NCBI GenBank assembly: GCA_004559785.1
Contig: SFXD01000007.1
Span: 1 to 40,093, forward strand
From: a bacterium
Lineage (GTDB): Bacteria > Bacteroidota > Bacteroidia > Bacteroidales > Bacteroidaceae
Reading direction: 5' to 3'
DNA length: 40,093 nucleotides
In this document: positions 7,613-16,880 of the stretch, piece after piece
Layout: each line of letters opens with the position of its first letter
Position numbering within the stretch: the first letter of the stretch is position 1
Notes under the pieces: model-generated
What the model was told of the DNA's origin: nothing
The model's input: the letters and a program-made list of their open reading frames with translations, nothing else
The model's database searches: none
Position numbers and translations under genes: made by a program

Positions 7613-10093
7613 TCAGTCGACGTCATAATAGATTATGGCAGACTTGTACCTCGCGTCGGAGAGGAAGTAGTTCCTTGCCTCCCTGAGCCTGTGACGCACC
7701 TCGGCGAGCGACGCACCCGTCTCAATCTTCAGTATGATCTTCCTGATGTACATGCCTTGCACGCGCGATATAGGCGGGGAGTCGGGTCCAAGGATCCTGT
7801 CTCCGAAAATCATCCTCAGCGACCTTGCCATCTGTTGCGAGAGCATGTCGGCGGTGCTGTCCTCACTATGCTTGACGTAGATGAAGATAAGCTTGCAGAA
7901 CGGAGGGTAGCCGAACAGCCTGCGTTCCTCCATCTGGCTGTCGTACATCGCCCTGTAGTCGTGCCCCACCACCTGCCTTACCACCTCCGCATCGCTGTCG
8001 TAGGTCTGCAGTATGACGTGTCCCTGTGCCCCATGCCTTCCGGCCCTGCCCGCCACCTGCTCCATAAGCTGGAACGCCCGTTCGTAACTGCGGAAGTCGG
8101 GTTGGTTGAGCATGGTGCTTGCATTGAGGATGCCCACCGTGCTGACATGTTCGAAGTCGAGGCCCTTGGTGACCATCTGCGTCCCGACGAGGATGTCCGT
8201 CCTCCCCTTCTGGAAGTCGTGCAGGATGTTCTCGTACGAAGTCCTGCTACGGGTGGTGTCGAGGTCCATCCTGGCTATCCGTGCCTCGGGGAACAGAGCC
8301 TGCAGTTCGTCCTCGATGCGTTCCGTGCCATAGCCCTTGGAATGCAATTCCGTGTTGTCGCAGTTGGGGCACCTGGCAGGAATGGGGTAGGTGGCACCGC
8401 AGTAATGGCATGCCAGCTGCCTCATGTTGCGATGCAGGGTCAGGCTAACGTCGCATTTGTTGCAGCGCGGCGTCCATCCGCACATGCGGCACTCCATGAT
8501 TGGGGCGAAGCCCCGCCTGTTCTGGAACAGGATTACCTGCCTGTGATGGTCCAGAGCCTCCCTGACGGCAGAAAGCAGCCTTGGCGAGAAAGCCCCCCTG
8601 AGTAGCCGCTTGCGTGCGCATTCCCTCATGTCCACTATCTCTATGCTGGGCAGCGAGATGTCGCCATAGCGTGTGTCGAGGCTGACATACCCATACTTCC
8701 CGGCGCAGGCATTGTAGAAGGACTCCATGCTGGGCGTGGCAGAGCCAAGCAGCGTGTAGGCATCGTTCATTGAGGCGAGGACGAGTCCTGCGTTCCTTGC
8801 ATGATAGCGTGGTGCGGGCTCGCTCTGCTTGAAACTCGTCTCGTGCTCCTCGTCTATGATGACGAGCCCAAGGTTCCTGAAGGGTAGGAATATGCTGCTC
8901 CTCACACCGACGACTATCTCGTAAGGGTGGTCGGACAGCATCTTCCTGTATACCTCCACCCTCTCTGCATCGGGGTAGCGCGAATGGTATACGCCAAGGC
9001 TGTCGCCGAACACCTTGCGCAACCGTTCGGTAAGTTGCGTGGTAAGTACTATCTCGGGCAGCATGTACAAGACCTGCTTCCCCTTCCTGAGCATGTCCGT
9101 GATGAGGTGGATGTATATCTCTGTCTTGCCGCTGCCCGTCACGCCCTTCAGCAGGCAGGTCTTGCGGCTCTTCCATTGTGACAGGATTTCGTCGTACGCC
9201 TTCTGCTGCGCCTCGCTCAGCGGATGCAAGGCAGGCTTGAGCAGTTCTTGTGGCAGCTGCGCGGCGGGAATCCTGTCAACTGCCTTGGAGTAGGACTCGA
9301 GAATCCCCTTGTCGGTGAGCACCTTCAGCGACGAAGGCGATGCCTGCGCTGCCTCCAGCAGTTGCACCCTCGTCACCTCGCGCAATATCTGCCTGTTCCG
9401 CATCGTGATGGCGGCGGACAGGTTAGCCATGCGGGCATATTCCGTAAGGATGGCATTCTGCTTAGGGTATCTGCTCGTGTGCCCGAGTGCCGTGGTGTAG
9501 GCTTCCTCGTCAAGGTATCTCTCCGCCACCCTGACGTAGACGATGGTCTTTGGCTTGTACGTCCGTCGTACCTGTTCCCATATAAGGACAGCCCCATTGG
9601 TAATGAGGCTGTTGATGACGGGCAGTATGTTCCTGATTCCGGTAGACTTCTGCAGGGACGAGATTGGCTGAACCGTCTTTGATTCCAGGGCATCCATTAC
9701 GAGCCTTTCCTCCTTGGAGGTAGCCTTGCCGGGGTCGTAGTCGTCGGCTATGCCCACTACGGTCTCGCTCTCAAGCTTCAGTCCTCCCGGCAGTGCTGCC
9801 CTGTATACCTCGCCCAGGGTACAGAGATAGTAGTCGGCTATCCATCTCCACAGCTTGACCTGCCCCAGGGTGACGATGGGCTCGGTGTCCAGCAGTTCGG
9901 CTATCTCCTTCGTGGGGTAGTCGGGACGCCTGTCATGCAGGTCGAGTACCAGTGCGCTGTACAGCCTCTTGTTGCCGAACTGCACTATCACCCTGCATCC
10001 ACGCCCTACAGCCCCGGACATGCCCGGGGGGACGGCGTACGTGAACAGCCCATCCAGCGGCAGGGGCAGCAAGACATCGGCGTAGAGGGACAC
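7613..10093 (-). CDS. priA: primosomal protein N' (PriA helicase)
   Basis: An 826-residue 3'-to-5' DNA helicase that restarts stalled replication forks by loading the replisome. The N-terminal 3'-binding domain starts with YADVLLPLPLDGLFTY. The helicase core has Walker A GVTGSGKT at 317-324 and Walker B DEEH at 414-417. Eight zinc-binding cysteines occur in four CxxC pairs (535/538, 544/547, 562/565, 575/578), the PriA signature. Length is normal. The start codon is GTG, one base after the gldN stop, so it is translationally tied to the T9SS genes. Cytoplasmic. Nothing suggests it is defective. Confidence 0.97.
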   Translation of the reverse strand: MSLYADVLLPLPLDGLFTYAVPPGMSGAVGRGCRVIVQFGNKRLYSALVLDLHDRRPDYPTKEIAELLDTEPIVTLGQVKLWRWIADYYLCTLGEVYRAALPGGLKLESETVVGIADDYDPGKATSKEERLVMDALESKTVQPISSLQKSTGIRNILPVINSLITNGAVLIWEQVRRTYKPKTIVYVRVAERYLDEEAYTTALGHTSRYPKQNAILTEYARMANLSAAITMRNRQILREVTRVQLLEAAQASPSSLKVLTDKGILESYSKAVDRIPAAQLPQELLKPALHPLSEAQQKAYDEILSQWKSRKTCLLKGVTGSGKTEIYIHLITDMLRKGKQVLYMLPEIVLTTQLTERLRKVFGDSLGVYHSRYPDAERVEVYRKMLSDHPYEIVVGVRSSIFLPFRNLGLVIIDEEHETSFKQSEPAPRYHARNAGLVLASMNDAYTLLGSATPSMESFYNACAGKYGYVSLDTRYGDISLPSIEIVDMRECARKRLLRGAFSPRLLSAVREALDHHRQVILFQNRRGFAPIMECRMCGWTPRCNKCDVSLTLHRNMRQLACHYCGATYPIPARCPNCDNTELHSKGYGTERIEDELQALFPEARIARMDLDTTRSRTSYENILHDFQKGRTDILVGTQMVTKGLDFEHVSTVGILNASTMLNQPDFRSYERAFQLMEQVAGRAGRHGAQGHVILQTYDSDAEVVRQVVGHDYRAMYDSQMEERRLFGYPPFCKLIFIYVKHSEDSTADMLSQQMARSLRMIFGDRILGPDSPPISRVQGMYIRKIILKIETGASLAEVRHRLREARNYFLSDARYKSAIIYYDVD

Positions 10094-10094
10094 G

Positions 10095-11159
10095 CTACCT
10101 CCTTTGCCTGCGTGTAGATACCCGTGGCGTCTCGGTGCTGGCGGCAGGCTTCCCGGACGTGGCCGCGTTGTCCTGCGACCTGCGCCTGCTGGAGCCGAAC
10201 AGCGACTTGCGTGCCGGCTTGTCCTCCTTTGCCTTCTGCTCGGCGGCAGTCACCTTGGCGGGAGCCTTCAGGCTGTCGGATGCCGTGCTGTCGGCCGAAG
10301 CTATCTTGTGTCCGTAGACGATTTCCTGGAAGTCGTCCAGTTGCTTCTCTATCTTCTTCTGCTCCCTGACCATCGCGCTGTCCGTCTCGCAATAGTTGGC
10401 AAGCACCTTGCCCTGCAGGTTGTTGGTCTTGTATATCTTGCCCTCGTACCTGTTCAGCGTGAAGTAGTCGTCGGCCGTAAGGTTCGAGACGTTGTTCAGG
10501 TTGCTACCCATCATGGGCAGCTTGGCAAGCCAGGGCGCCACGTCGCTATACTTCACCCAGAAGAGGGGGTAGGGCGTGGCATCCGTGCTGAACTCGTCGG
10601 CACCCCTCATGAGAATGGGGCACAAGGCCGTGACCTTCGTGGTGAACGTACCCGTGCGCTGGTCGAAGAAGATGCTCTCCTTGATATAGTACCTCGTGGC
10701 CTCCGCGCTTGGCACGTCGCTGTCAGCCACGTTGAGCTTGCCGTCCTTCTCCTCGTAGTATATGCCGTAGCGTTCGAGCATGTCCGTCACGGCGAGCTTG
10801 TCCTTCTCCTCGAACGACTCGTTGCCGTCCAGCTTGTACGTGTATGCCGTCACCCTGCCCGTCAGTATCAGCCGGAAGAGGTAGGTGAACAGGTTGACCT
10901 GCCTCCCGTTGGGTTCCACGGGATAGTACATCGGGGCGTTCTTGTCCTTCAGGAGGTCGAGCTGGCGGTATATGTCCCTTTTCCATACCACGTCGTCGGG
11001 CATGTCCGCTGCGGTGGGGAACATCAGCGAGGCGCGGTCGGTGGCAGTCTTATGCTGCTGCGAGGTATTGGAGGTCGTCGTACGGCGCTTGGCAGGCTGA
11101 GCCATTGCGATGGAGCCTGTCATCAATGCTGCCGTCAGGAGTATTAGTATACGCTTCAT
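10095..11159 (-). CDS. gldN: T9SS component GldN/PorN
   Basis: A 354-residue periplasmic component of the type IX secretion system. Residues 1-20 are a signal peptide. The central region contains the GldN-type segments VVWKRDIYRQLDL, YYIKESIFFDQRTGTF and YPLFWVKYSD. In the known system GldN/PorN forms a ring with the lipoprotein GldK under the outer membrane. The C-terminal ~60 residues are Ser/Arg/Lys-rich and probably disordered. It follows gldM by 22 nt and is followed by priA after 1 nt. Assignment rests on both sequence and its fixed place after gldK-L-M. Confidence 0.93.
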   Translation of the reverse strand: MKRILILLTAALMTGSIAMAQPAKRRTTTSNTSQQHKTATDRASLMFPTAADMPDDVVWKRDIYRQLDLLKDKNAPMYYPVEPNGRQVNLFTYLFRLILTGRVTAYTYKLDGNESFEEKDKLAVTDMLERYGIYYEEKDGKLNVADSDVPSAEATRYYIKESIFFDQRTGTFTTKVTALCPILMRGADEFSTDATPYPLFWVKYSDVAPWLAKLPMMGSNLNNVSNLTADDYFTLNRYEGKIYKTNNLQGKVLANYCETDSAMVREQKKIEKQLDDFQEIVYGHKIASADSTASDSLKAPAKVTAAEQKAKEDKPARKSLFGSSRRRSQDNAATSGKPAASTETPRVSTRRQRR

Positions 11160-11181
11160 AATAGTATATATATATAAGGTA

Positions 11182-12747
11182 TTACTTTATGATAACTTGC
11201 ATTGCACCCTCAAGTGTGCGCTCTATGCCGTCGGGGCCGATGGCGCGGACTTCGGTGATGTAGAACCGCTTGTTGCGTGCCAGTCCCCGTATCTGGTTCT
11301 TCTGCTGGTCGGAGAAGCTTGCGCCGTTGCTCTTGTAGGGCACTGCATTTCCCATGGCATCGTAGAATACCGTCTCGAAGCCTTGCACCTGGAACGAGAT
11401 GTTCAGCAGTCCGTCGTCGATGGCTGCTCCGATGCCTTCGGTAGCCATCAGCACCTGCTTGCTCAACGCCCCGCCACGGAAGTGGTTCTCGCCGCCGTTG
11501 CCGTCGCCGTATGCTATGAATGCCGTGGGGTCGGGCAGTTTCCTGACCCTGAACGTGAACTTGCCCATCTCCTGCATGCGTCCCTCGTTGTCTGCCGCAA
11601 CCGTTATGACAGCCTCACCGCCCGGAGTGTCGGGGTGGGCGATGTACTTTCCGTCGCCCTTCGGCGTAAGCGTGCCTCCCGAGAGGCTGACCCTCAGCTT
11701 GTTGTTGGGTACTCCAGGTACGGATACGCTCATGGGGTTGTCGTAGCCTGCGTAGAGCACATTCATGATGTCGGCACTGACGGTGGCACTGGGTGCTACC
11801 ACGGTGTACTTCTGCGAGAACTCTCGCTGTACCTTCTCGCCCGAGCCGTTCAGCATCTCGATGAAACCGTTGAGGGTGAAGTCGCCCGTCCTGCCGCATA
11901 CCGTCTCGTACATGCCCTTGTCGCTCTCTATGGGCTTGCCGTCGATGTAGATAGTGGGCCTCATGGTGGTGTCCACTGCCGCCATGATGATCTGTGCGTT
12001 GAACCTGCCTCCCTGCACCACGGTCTGCGAACTGGGTATGACGTAAGCCTTCAGCTGGTTGACGCGGATGTCCTTCACGTCGACGTTGCTAATGAGGTTG
12101 TGCAGCACCTCGCCCTCGGCATACCGTACGTCGCTCTGCAGTTTCGTCAGCAGCGTCACGGCAGCAGCCGTGGGCGTACTCTCGAAGAGGTATTCCTGCC
12201 AGTTCTTGCCAAGCAACTGCCCCTTGCTCGGGACGTCGGTGCTGAAGTTGCTGCTGATGATTTCCCTCTTCTCCTTGTCGGTGACCATCTTGACTATCTT
12301 CTCGCGATAGTCGTTGACGGCATCGTACAGTTCCTTGCCGCGTCCCGTACCTGGGGCGAGCATCACCTGCGTGCTGGCTTCGAGGTCTTCCCTGTTGCGT
12401 ATGTCCTTCACGTCTCCGTCCTTGCCGTCGCTCTTCTTTACGATGGCCACCTTCAGTTCCTCGGCCAGGTTGTATAGTGAATCGCTCAGCCCTCGCACGT
12501 ACAACGCCTTGTCGTACCATTGCCTTACCTTTGCGGGGTTGGCCTTCATCTGCTTCTCGAAGGTAGAGTAGATACCTTGGTTGGCTACGCTTGCGTTCTG
12601 CGTGGACTTGTTCAGGCTCTCCTCCACCAGCGAGAAGCCCTGCAGCACGTCGCTGGAGACGTTGAGGGCAAGCATCGCCATGAGCACCACATACATGAGG
12701 TTGATCATCTTCTGGCGCGGAGATATTCTTTTCTTCTTTATAGGCAT
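11182..12747 (-). CDS. gldM: T9SS motor/shaft protein GldM/PorM
   Basis: A 521-residue inner-membrane protein of the T9SS motor. After a basic N-terminus (PIKKKRISPRQK) there is one membrane helix (about 14-30, INLMYVVLMAMLALNV). The remainder is periplasmic; in the family it forms a chain of four domains that spans the periplasm and contacts the GldKN ring. Segments such as YVIPSSQTVVQGGRFNAQI and GVPNNKLRVSLSGGTLTPKG are typical. With GldL it converts the proton gradient into rotation that powers secretion. It lies between gldL (55-nt gap) and gldN (22-nt gap). Confidence 0.95.
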   Translation of the reverse strand: MPIKKKRISPRQKMINLMYVVLMAMLALNVSSDVLQGFSLVEESLNKSTQNASVANQGIYSTFEKQMKANPAKVRQWYDKALYVRGLSDSLYNLAEELKVAIVKKSDGKDGDVKDIRNREDLEASTQVMLAPGTGRGKELYDAVNDYREKIVKMVTDKEKREIISSNFSTDVPSKGQLLGKNWQEYLFESTPTAAAVTLLTKLQSDVRYAEGEVLHNLISNVDVKDIRVNQLKAYVIPSSQTVVQGGRFNAQIIMAAVDTTMRPTIYIDGKPIESDKGMYETVCGRTGDFTLNGFIEMLNGSGEKVQREFSQKYTVVAPSATVSADIMNVLYAGYDNPMSVSVPGVPNNKLRVSLSGGTLTPKGDGKYIAHPDTPGGEAVITVAADNEGRMQEMGKFTFRVRKLPDPTAFIAYGDGNGGENHFRGGALSKQVLMATEGIGAAIDDGLLNISFQVQGFETVFYDAMGNAVPYKSNGASFSDQQKNQIRGLARNKRFYITEVRAIGPDGIERTLEGAMQVIIK

Positions 12748-12802
12748 CGTTCTTTGCTGAATGTTTGACGATTGAATCTATGTACCACCTTGCATGCGCG
12801 GC

Positions 12803-13636
12803 TTACTGTATGTCCTGCTGTGCGGCGGATCCCATGTTGATGGTCAGGGCCTTTATCATACGGGCATACACGCCGTTCAGCTCCTCTATCTGCTGCGCCA
12901 TGCGCCTTGTCTGCTCGTCTATCTGCTCGATGGTGCTCACCTGCTTGCTGATGTTCCTCAGCTGCAGTTCGTACACGGTGGCTATGCCCGTCAGCGTACG
13001 GTTCAGGTTCTCCATCTCCTCGCTGTCGGTGCTCATGCGATCCGCCTGCACCTTGACCCTGCCAAGGACCTCCGTCAGTTCCCTCAGCTGTTCGGCATAT
13101 CCCTTCACGGCCTCCTCTATCTCGGCGGGGTCGGTGGCCTTTATCTGCTGGGGGTCTATCGTGGCGCCGCCGTTCTGCAGCTGTTCCAGTGCCAGCTGTG
13201 CCTGGGCTGCCGCCTGCCCGGCTGCCGCGAGGTTTGCCGCCGCCGCACTCAGTCCCGTTCCTGCTGCCAGGGCATCCGGGTCTACGTTGGACGTGGCGAT
13301 GCTGCCTCCTACCGGGACTCCGCCTCCTATGATGATGGGGCCGGCTGCCACCTCACTGCCCTCCGGCAATGGTGCGCCTCCTCCTACTATCTGCGTAATC
13401 GTAGCTTCCTGGCTCTTGGGTTGCTTCTCATACGTCTTCTCGAATCCGGAGATGAAGAAGACGAATACCTCGGTTCCCATGCCTATGAACAGCATGGCGT
13501 TGGCACCTGGGATATGGGTCAGCTTGAACAGTGTTCCCAGTATGACGACTGCTGCGCCCCAACTGTAGGCGTAGTTCATGAAGACTTGTCCCGAGGGGGA
13601 GTCCATCCATTTTTGCACTTTGGCTATAGGGTTCAT
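12803..13636 (-). CDS. gldL: T9SS motor protein GldL/PorL
   Basis: A 277-residue inner-membrane stator-like protein of the T9SS motor. The ATG at 13636 (MNPIAKVQKWMDS) is chosen; the longer frame begins only with a TTG at 13675. Two membrane helices are visible (about 23-40 and 47-64). The second holds E56 in GMGTEVFVFF, which matches the membrane glutamate known to be needed for proton-driven motor action in Flavobacterium GldL. The middle is Gly/Ala-rich, followed by a long helical coiled-coil-like tail (about 130-277). Spacing to neighbours is short on both sides. Confidence 0.94.
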   Translation of the reverse strand: MNPIAKVQKWMDSPSGQVFMNYAYSWGAAVVILGTLFKLTHIPGANAMLFIGMGTEVFVFFISGFEKTYEKQPKSQEATITQIVGGGAPLPEGSEVAAGPIIIGGGVPVGGSIATSNVDPDALAAGTGLSAAAANLAAAGQAAAQAQLALEQLQNGGATIDPQQIKATDPAEIEEAVKGYAEQLRELTEVLGRVKVQADRMSTDSEEMENLNRTLTGIATVYELQLRNISKQVSTIEQIDEQTRRMAQQIEELNGVYARMIKALTINMGSAAQQDIQ

Positions 13637-13693
13637 TTCTATAATATGTTTATTTGTTGCTTGTTGGATATTCAATAATGTTGGGTAGTGGCA

Positions 13694-15220
13694 TCACCTG
13701 CGGGTCTTGCGCGCACTGACGGGCCTGCCGCTTGAAGAGGAGCTCTTGGTCTTGGCCTTGCCGCCCGACTTCCTGACGATGTTCTTGGAGGACGCTCCTC
13801 CCTTGTCGCTCACCATGGTGCGTACGCAACGGAAGCCGATGTAGCATCGTGGTTGGTTCTGGTACTCGTATGACCTCCACGCGCTGCGTATCATGCTCTC
13901 GGGATCCTTCCACGAGCCGCCCCTCACGCTCTTCTTCTTCAGTCGGTAGGGATCTTCCTTGGCAGCATTGTACTTCAGCTCGGGGTTCATGTCCGCCATG
14001 CTTTCCACTCCTGCCTCGGTGTAGACGGTGTTGGTCCACTCTGCCACGTTGCCAGCCATGTCATACAGTCCGTTGCTGTTTGCGCTGAAGATGCCGCACT
14101 TGCTGGTAATCAGGCTTCCGTCCTTTGTGTAGTTGCCGCGGTCGGGCTTGAAGTTGGCGTAGAAGCAGCCCTTGTCGCTCTTCACCTCGTTGGTCTGCCA
14201 GGGGAAGGGGTTGCCCTCCTTGCCTCTTGCCGCAAACTCCCATTCTATCTCGCTGGGCAGCCTGTACCTCTGTATCTGCTTGGCATATCCGCCCATGCCC
14301 TTTATCAGGAAATCCGTTCGCCATGCGCAGAAGGCGTTTGCCTGTTCCCATGACACTCCCACCACGGGGTAGTCGTCGTAGGACGGGTTGGAGAAGTACA
14401 GCTTCATGTAACGCTCGTTGTCGGCATTCTGGAAGTCGTTCACCCAGCAGGTGGTGTCGGGATATATATTGACGATGTACGTGTTGAGGAAGTCCCACGG
14501 ACCGGACAGCGGCCTGGTGATGGTCTGCCTTACTATCCTGCCGTCGTCGTCTATCCATGCCGTGTCCTTGCTGATGATGACCTGCTCGTTGCTCACCGCA
14601 TGGTCGGTGTTGAGGTCACGCTCCTCGGGGTTCATGCGGTACTTGCGCAGTGCTGCCGCGGCATAGTCGTAGATTTCGTACTTGTAGTTCATCTGGCTTG
14701 CGTCGAGCATCCTGGTGCCGTCTATGGGGTGGGTGACGTATACGCTCTCTATCGCCCTCAGTTCGTCCTCGTTGGCCTTTCGCCAAGGTATGGGCTTGCT
14801 CCAGTTGAGGTGTGGGGTGATGGGGTTGCCCTCCTTGTCCTCCTCTATCTTGTACGTCTCGTCGCCTCCGTAGGCGGGGTCTGCCAGCCGCTCGCGTATG
14901 ATGCTGTCGCGCACCCAGTATACGAACTGGCGGTACTTGGCGTTGCTCACCTCGTGCTCGTCCATCCAGAAGCCGTCGACGCTGATGTCCATCGCGGGGA
15001 ACTCTGCCCCCCAGAGTGTGTCGTTTTGCTCAAGCCCCACCTTCAGCGACCCCTTGTGTACGGGAACCATGCCGAATGGCGTGGGCTCGGAGTAGGACGA
15101 GCCTCTGACGCCAGTCAGTTCTCCTCCCACAGCGTTGGCAGAGGTGCTCGACTTGAAGCACGATGCCAAGGTCAGGCACAGGATGGCTGCTGCCAATAAA
15201 AACAGACTTTTTGTCTTCAT
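13694..15220 (-). CDS. gldK: T9SS lipoprotein GldK/PorK
   Basis: A 508-residue lipoprotein of the T9SS outer-membrane ring. The lipobox LTLASC places the lipid-bearing cysteine at residue 21. The body is a formylglycine-generating-enzyme-like (FGE-sulfatase) fold, seen in MVPVHKGSLKVG, YPVVGVSWEQANAFCAWR, YRLPSEIEWEFAARG, GLYDMAGNVAEWT and VRGGSWKDP. In this family the fold is structural, not catalytic. The C-terminal ~35 residues are Lys/Ser-rich. It follows porP by 73 nt and precedes gldL by 57 nt. Confidence 0.95.
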   Translation of the reverse strand: MKTKSLFLLAAAILCLTLASCFKSSTSANAVGGELTGVRGSSYSEPTPFGMVPVHKGSLKVGLEQNDTLWGAEFPAMDISVDGFWMDEHEVSNAKYRQFVYWVRDSIIRERLADPAYGGDETYKIEEDKEGNPITPHLNWSKPIPWRKANEDELRAIESVYVTHPIDGTRMLDASQMNYKYEIYDYAAAALRKYRMNPEERDLNTDHAVSNEQVIISKDTAWIDDDGRIVRQTITRPLSGPWDFLNTYIVNIYPDTTCWVNDFQNADNERYMKLYFSNPSYDDYPVVGVSWEQANAFCAWRTDFLIKGMGGYAKQIQRYRLPSEIEWEFAARGKEGNPFPWQTNEVKSDKGCFYANFKPDRGNYTKDGSLITSKCGIFSANSNGLYDMAGNVAEWTNTVYTEAGVESMADMNPELKYNAAKEDPYRLKKKSVRGGSWKDPESMIRSAWRSYEYQNQPRCYIGFRCVRTMVSDKGGASSKNIVRKSGGKAKTKSSSSSGRPVSARKTRR

Positions 15221-15293
15221 ATCTTGCCGTTTATTGTTATCAGTATAATTTCTTCTCTCTCTTGGTTATGCAATCCCGGGTCCCAGCCCCTTA

Positions 15294-16232
15294 CTACAGC
15301 AGCCTTACGCTCTTGTGCATGTTCTTGCCTTTCTTGAACTTGTTGAGGTCTGTCTGGTAGCCGATTACTATTTCGTGCGTGCCGTTCAGCGCACCCACTC
15401 CCCCGGTGTATGCCTCGTAGGAATACCCGATGTTGACGCCATGGAAGTCGAAGCCGAGCAACAGGCCCACGCTGACCGTGGGGCTGTACATCAGTCCGCC
15501 GTACAGCTTGTGCTTCTTGCCGTCGTACATGAGCCTTGCCGTCACGTCGCCTCGCCACGATTGGAAGTCGGACCTGAGTATGCCGTCCATTGCGAGGGCG
15601 TAGCGTGGGTAGCGGAACTTCAGCTTGTAGCCTCCCGTCGCATAGAAGACGGAACCGATGCTCAGCTCGTGCGTCTTGTCGTCGCCCAGCGTTATGGTAG
15701 GGCTGAGCAGGTGCATCGCGCTGATGCCGGCATACCATACGTCCTTGTACGTGTAGCGCAGTCCGCAGTCGAGGTCGAATGCCGTCCCCTTAACCTCGCT
15801 GCTGGCAAAGGCGGGGTCGTTGGAGTCTATGAGGTCTGCCTCCGAGCCGTCGAAGCTCTCCGTCAGCAGCACGGGCCTGACGCTGATGCTGAGCCTGCCT
15901 CCGAGCAGTTTCTGGTGGTATGCGTATTGCAGGTAGATCTTCTTGGTGGTGAACATCCCGGCCTGGTCGTTCATGAACCCGAGTCCCGCTCCGTGGCTGG
16001 CATTGATGAAGAAGAGGGGCAGGTCGGCCGTCACCAGCATGGTGGCAGGCGCATCCTCGAAGCCTCGCATCTGCATGCTGTACACTCCCTTCACGTCGAG
16101 CTTGCCGTGCAGCCCCGCCGCCGCAGGGTTGTAGAAGGACTGCAATGCCCAGGAATTGGTCAGTGCCATGTCGAACTGAGCCCTCGCATGGAGGGAGCAG
16201 AGCATGAGCAATATCCAAAGCATTCGTTTCAT
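15294..16232 (-). CDS. porP: PorP/SprF-type outer-membrane protein
   Basis: A 312-residue outer-membrane beta-barrel of the PorP/SprF family. The start at 16232 (MKRMLWILLMLCSLHARAQ) gives a clean signal peptide; the frame extends 21 codons further without a signal-like sequence. The mature part has QFDMALTNSWALQSFYNPAAAG, the family's N-terminal hallmark, and many alternating strands. PorP-type proteins partner the T9SS core; a SprF-type barrel for a particular substrate is the alternative. It is the first gene of the operon porP-gldK-L-M-N and has a -7 element about 60 nt upstream. Confidence 0.9.
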   Translation of the reverse strand: MKRMLWILLMLCSLHARAQFDMALTNSWALQSFYNPAAAGLHGKLDVKGVYSMQMRGFEDAPATMLVTADLPLFFINASHGAGLGFMNDQAGMFTTKKIYLQYAYHQKLLGGRLSISVRPVLLTESFDGSEADLIDSNDPAFASSEVKGTAFDLDCGLRYTYKDVWYAGISAMHLLSPTITLGDDKTHELSIGSVFYATGGYKLKFRYPRYALAMDGILRSDFQSWRGDVTARLMYDGKKHKLYGGLMYSPTVSVGLLLGFDFHGVNIGYSYEAYTGGVGALNGTHEIVIGYQTDLNKFKKGKNMHKSVRLL

Positions 16233-16292
16233 CCTGTCTACTATAACGCATGCAAGACACACTTTATTGTATGTTTGTAGCCATAAACGCTG

Positions 16293-16300
16293 CAAAGATA
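16293..16300 (-). promoter_or_regulatory. -7 element of the T9SS operon promoter
   Basis: On the minus strand TATCTTTG (16300-16293) matches the Bacteroidetes -7 consensus TAnnTTTG, about 60 nt upstream of the porP start codon. No clear TTG was found at the expected -33 distance, so the promoter may be weak or activator-dependent. Confidence 0.5.
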
Positions 16301-16490
16301 CGCATTTTGCACGGAAATCAGGCGTTGAAGCGTCAGGTTGTTACATTAATCGTGCAACTTTCGCACGCAGGGGGTATTCTACCGGCAATCGCTCCGCGTG
16401 CGGACCTTATGGGGAGTCCCTGTAAAGAATGTTTACCATAAGGCAAAACGCCCACAGTGCCCTTTCCCGGATGCCACGCGTGGCGCGGTT

Positions 16491-16550
16491 TTTTCCCTCC
16501 CGTGGAAAAAATATTTTCCTCCCGAGGGAATAATATTTTCCTCCCGTGGG
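16491..16550. repeat. three imperfect palindromes at 22-nt spacing
   Basis: Three copies of a TTTTCCTCCCGxGGGAAA-like unit have their CTCCCG cores at 16497, 16519 and 16541, exactly 22 nt apart. Each is an imperfect palindrome separated by A/T-rich ATATT or ATAAT spacers. The role is unknown; they could be protein-binding sites or structured RNA. Confidence 0.75.
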
Positions 16551-16684
16551 AAATAGTGCCCAATCGGGAAGGGGAATGAGCCAAGCCATAGGATGTAAAT
16601 ATTTCTGACCCGTACGAATGCCATGCGGTCCGCACGGATGAAAAGCGGGCTTAATGCCCAAAGGCAGATATCTTCCCTCCCAGA

Positions 16685-16745
16685 AAGGTTATTAACCTTA
16701 CGCCGTTAAGGTTATTAACCTTTCAGCCTCAAGGTTATTAACCTT
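16685..16745. repeat. three perfect palindromes AAGGTTATTAACCTT at 23-nt spacing
   Basis: Identical 15-mers AAGGTTATTAACCTT start at 16685, 16708 and 16731, separated by unrelated 8-nt spacers (ACGCCGTT, TCAGCCTC). Each is a perfect palindrome around a central T. The constant 23-nt phase, a little over two helical turns, would suit co-operative binding of a dimeric regulator about 135 nt upstream of the MATE promoter. The spacers are far too short for a CRISPR array. Confidence 0.85.
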
Positions 16746-16880
16746 ACTGCCATAGGAGATATATGTCTCCTGCAACGAAGACGTATGTCACCGGGGCATC
16801 ACATAGGTATATCTCGCATGGGAAGAACGTGGCCTGCGTTTCGGAATAACGCAAGTTGGGCTGCAACATGGCTTGAGGAT

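Noticed and set aside
16333..16661. Short minus-strand open frames over the palindrome region
   Set aside because: They are made mainly of the repeated CTCCCG units, contain no domain, and have no promoter or conserved start. They are better seen as non-coding repeat sequence.
16685..16745. Possible mini-CRISPR
   Set aside because: Repeats are only 15 bp and perfectly palindromic, spacers are 8 nt, and no cas gene is present. This is not a CRISPR array.
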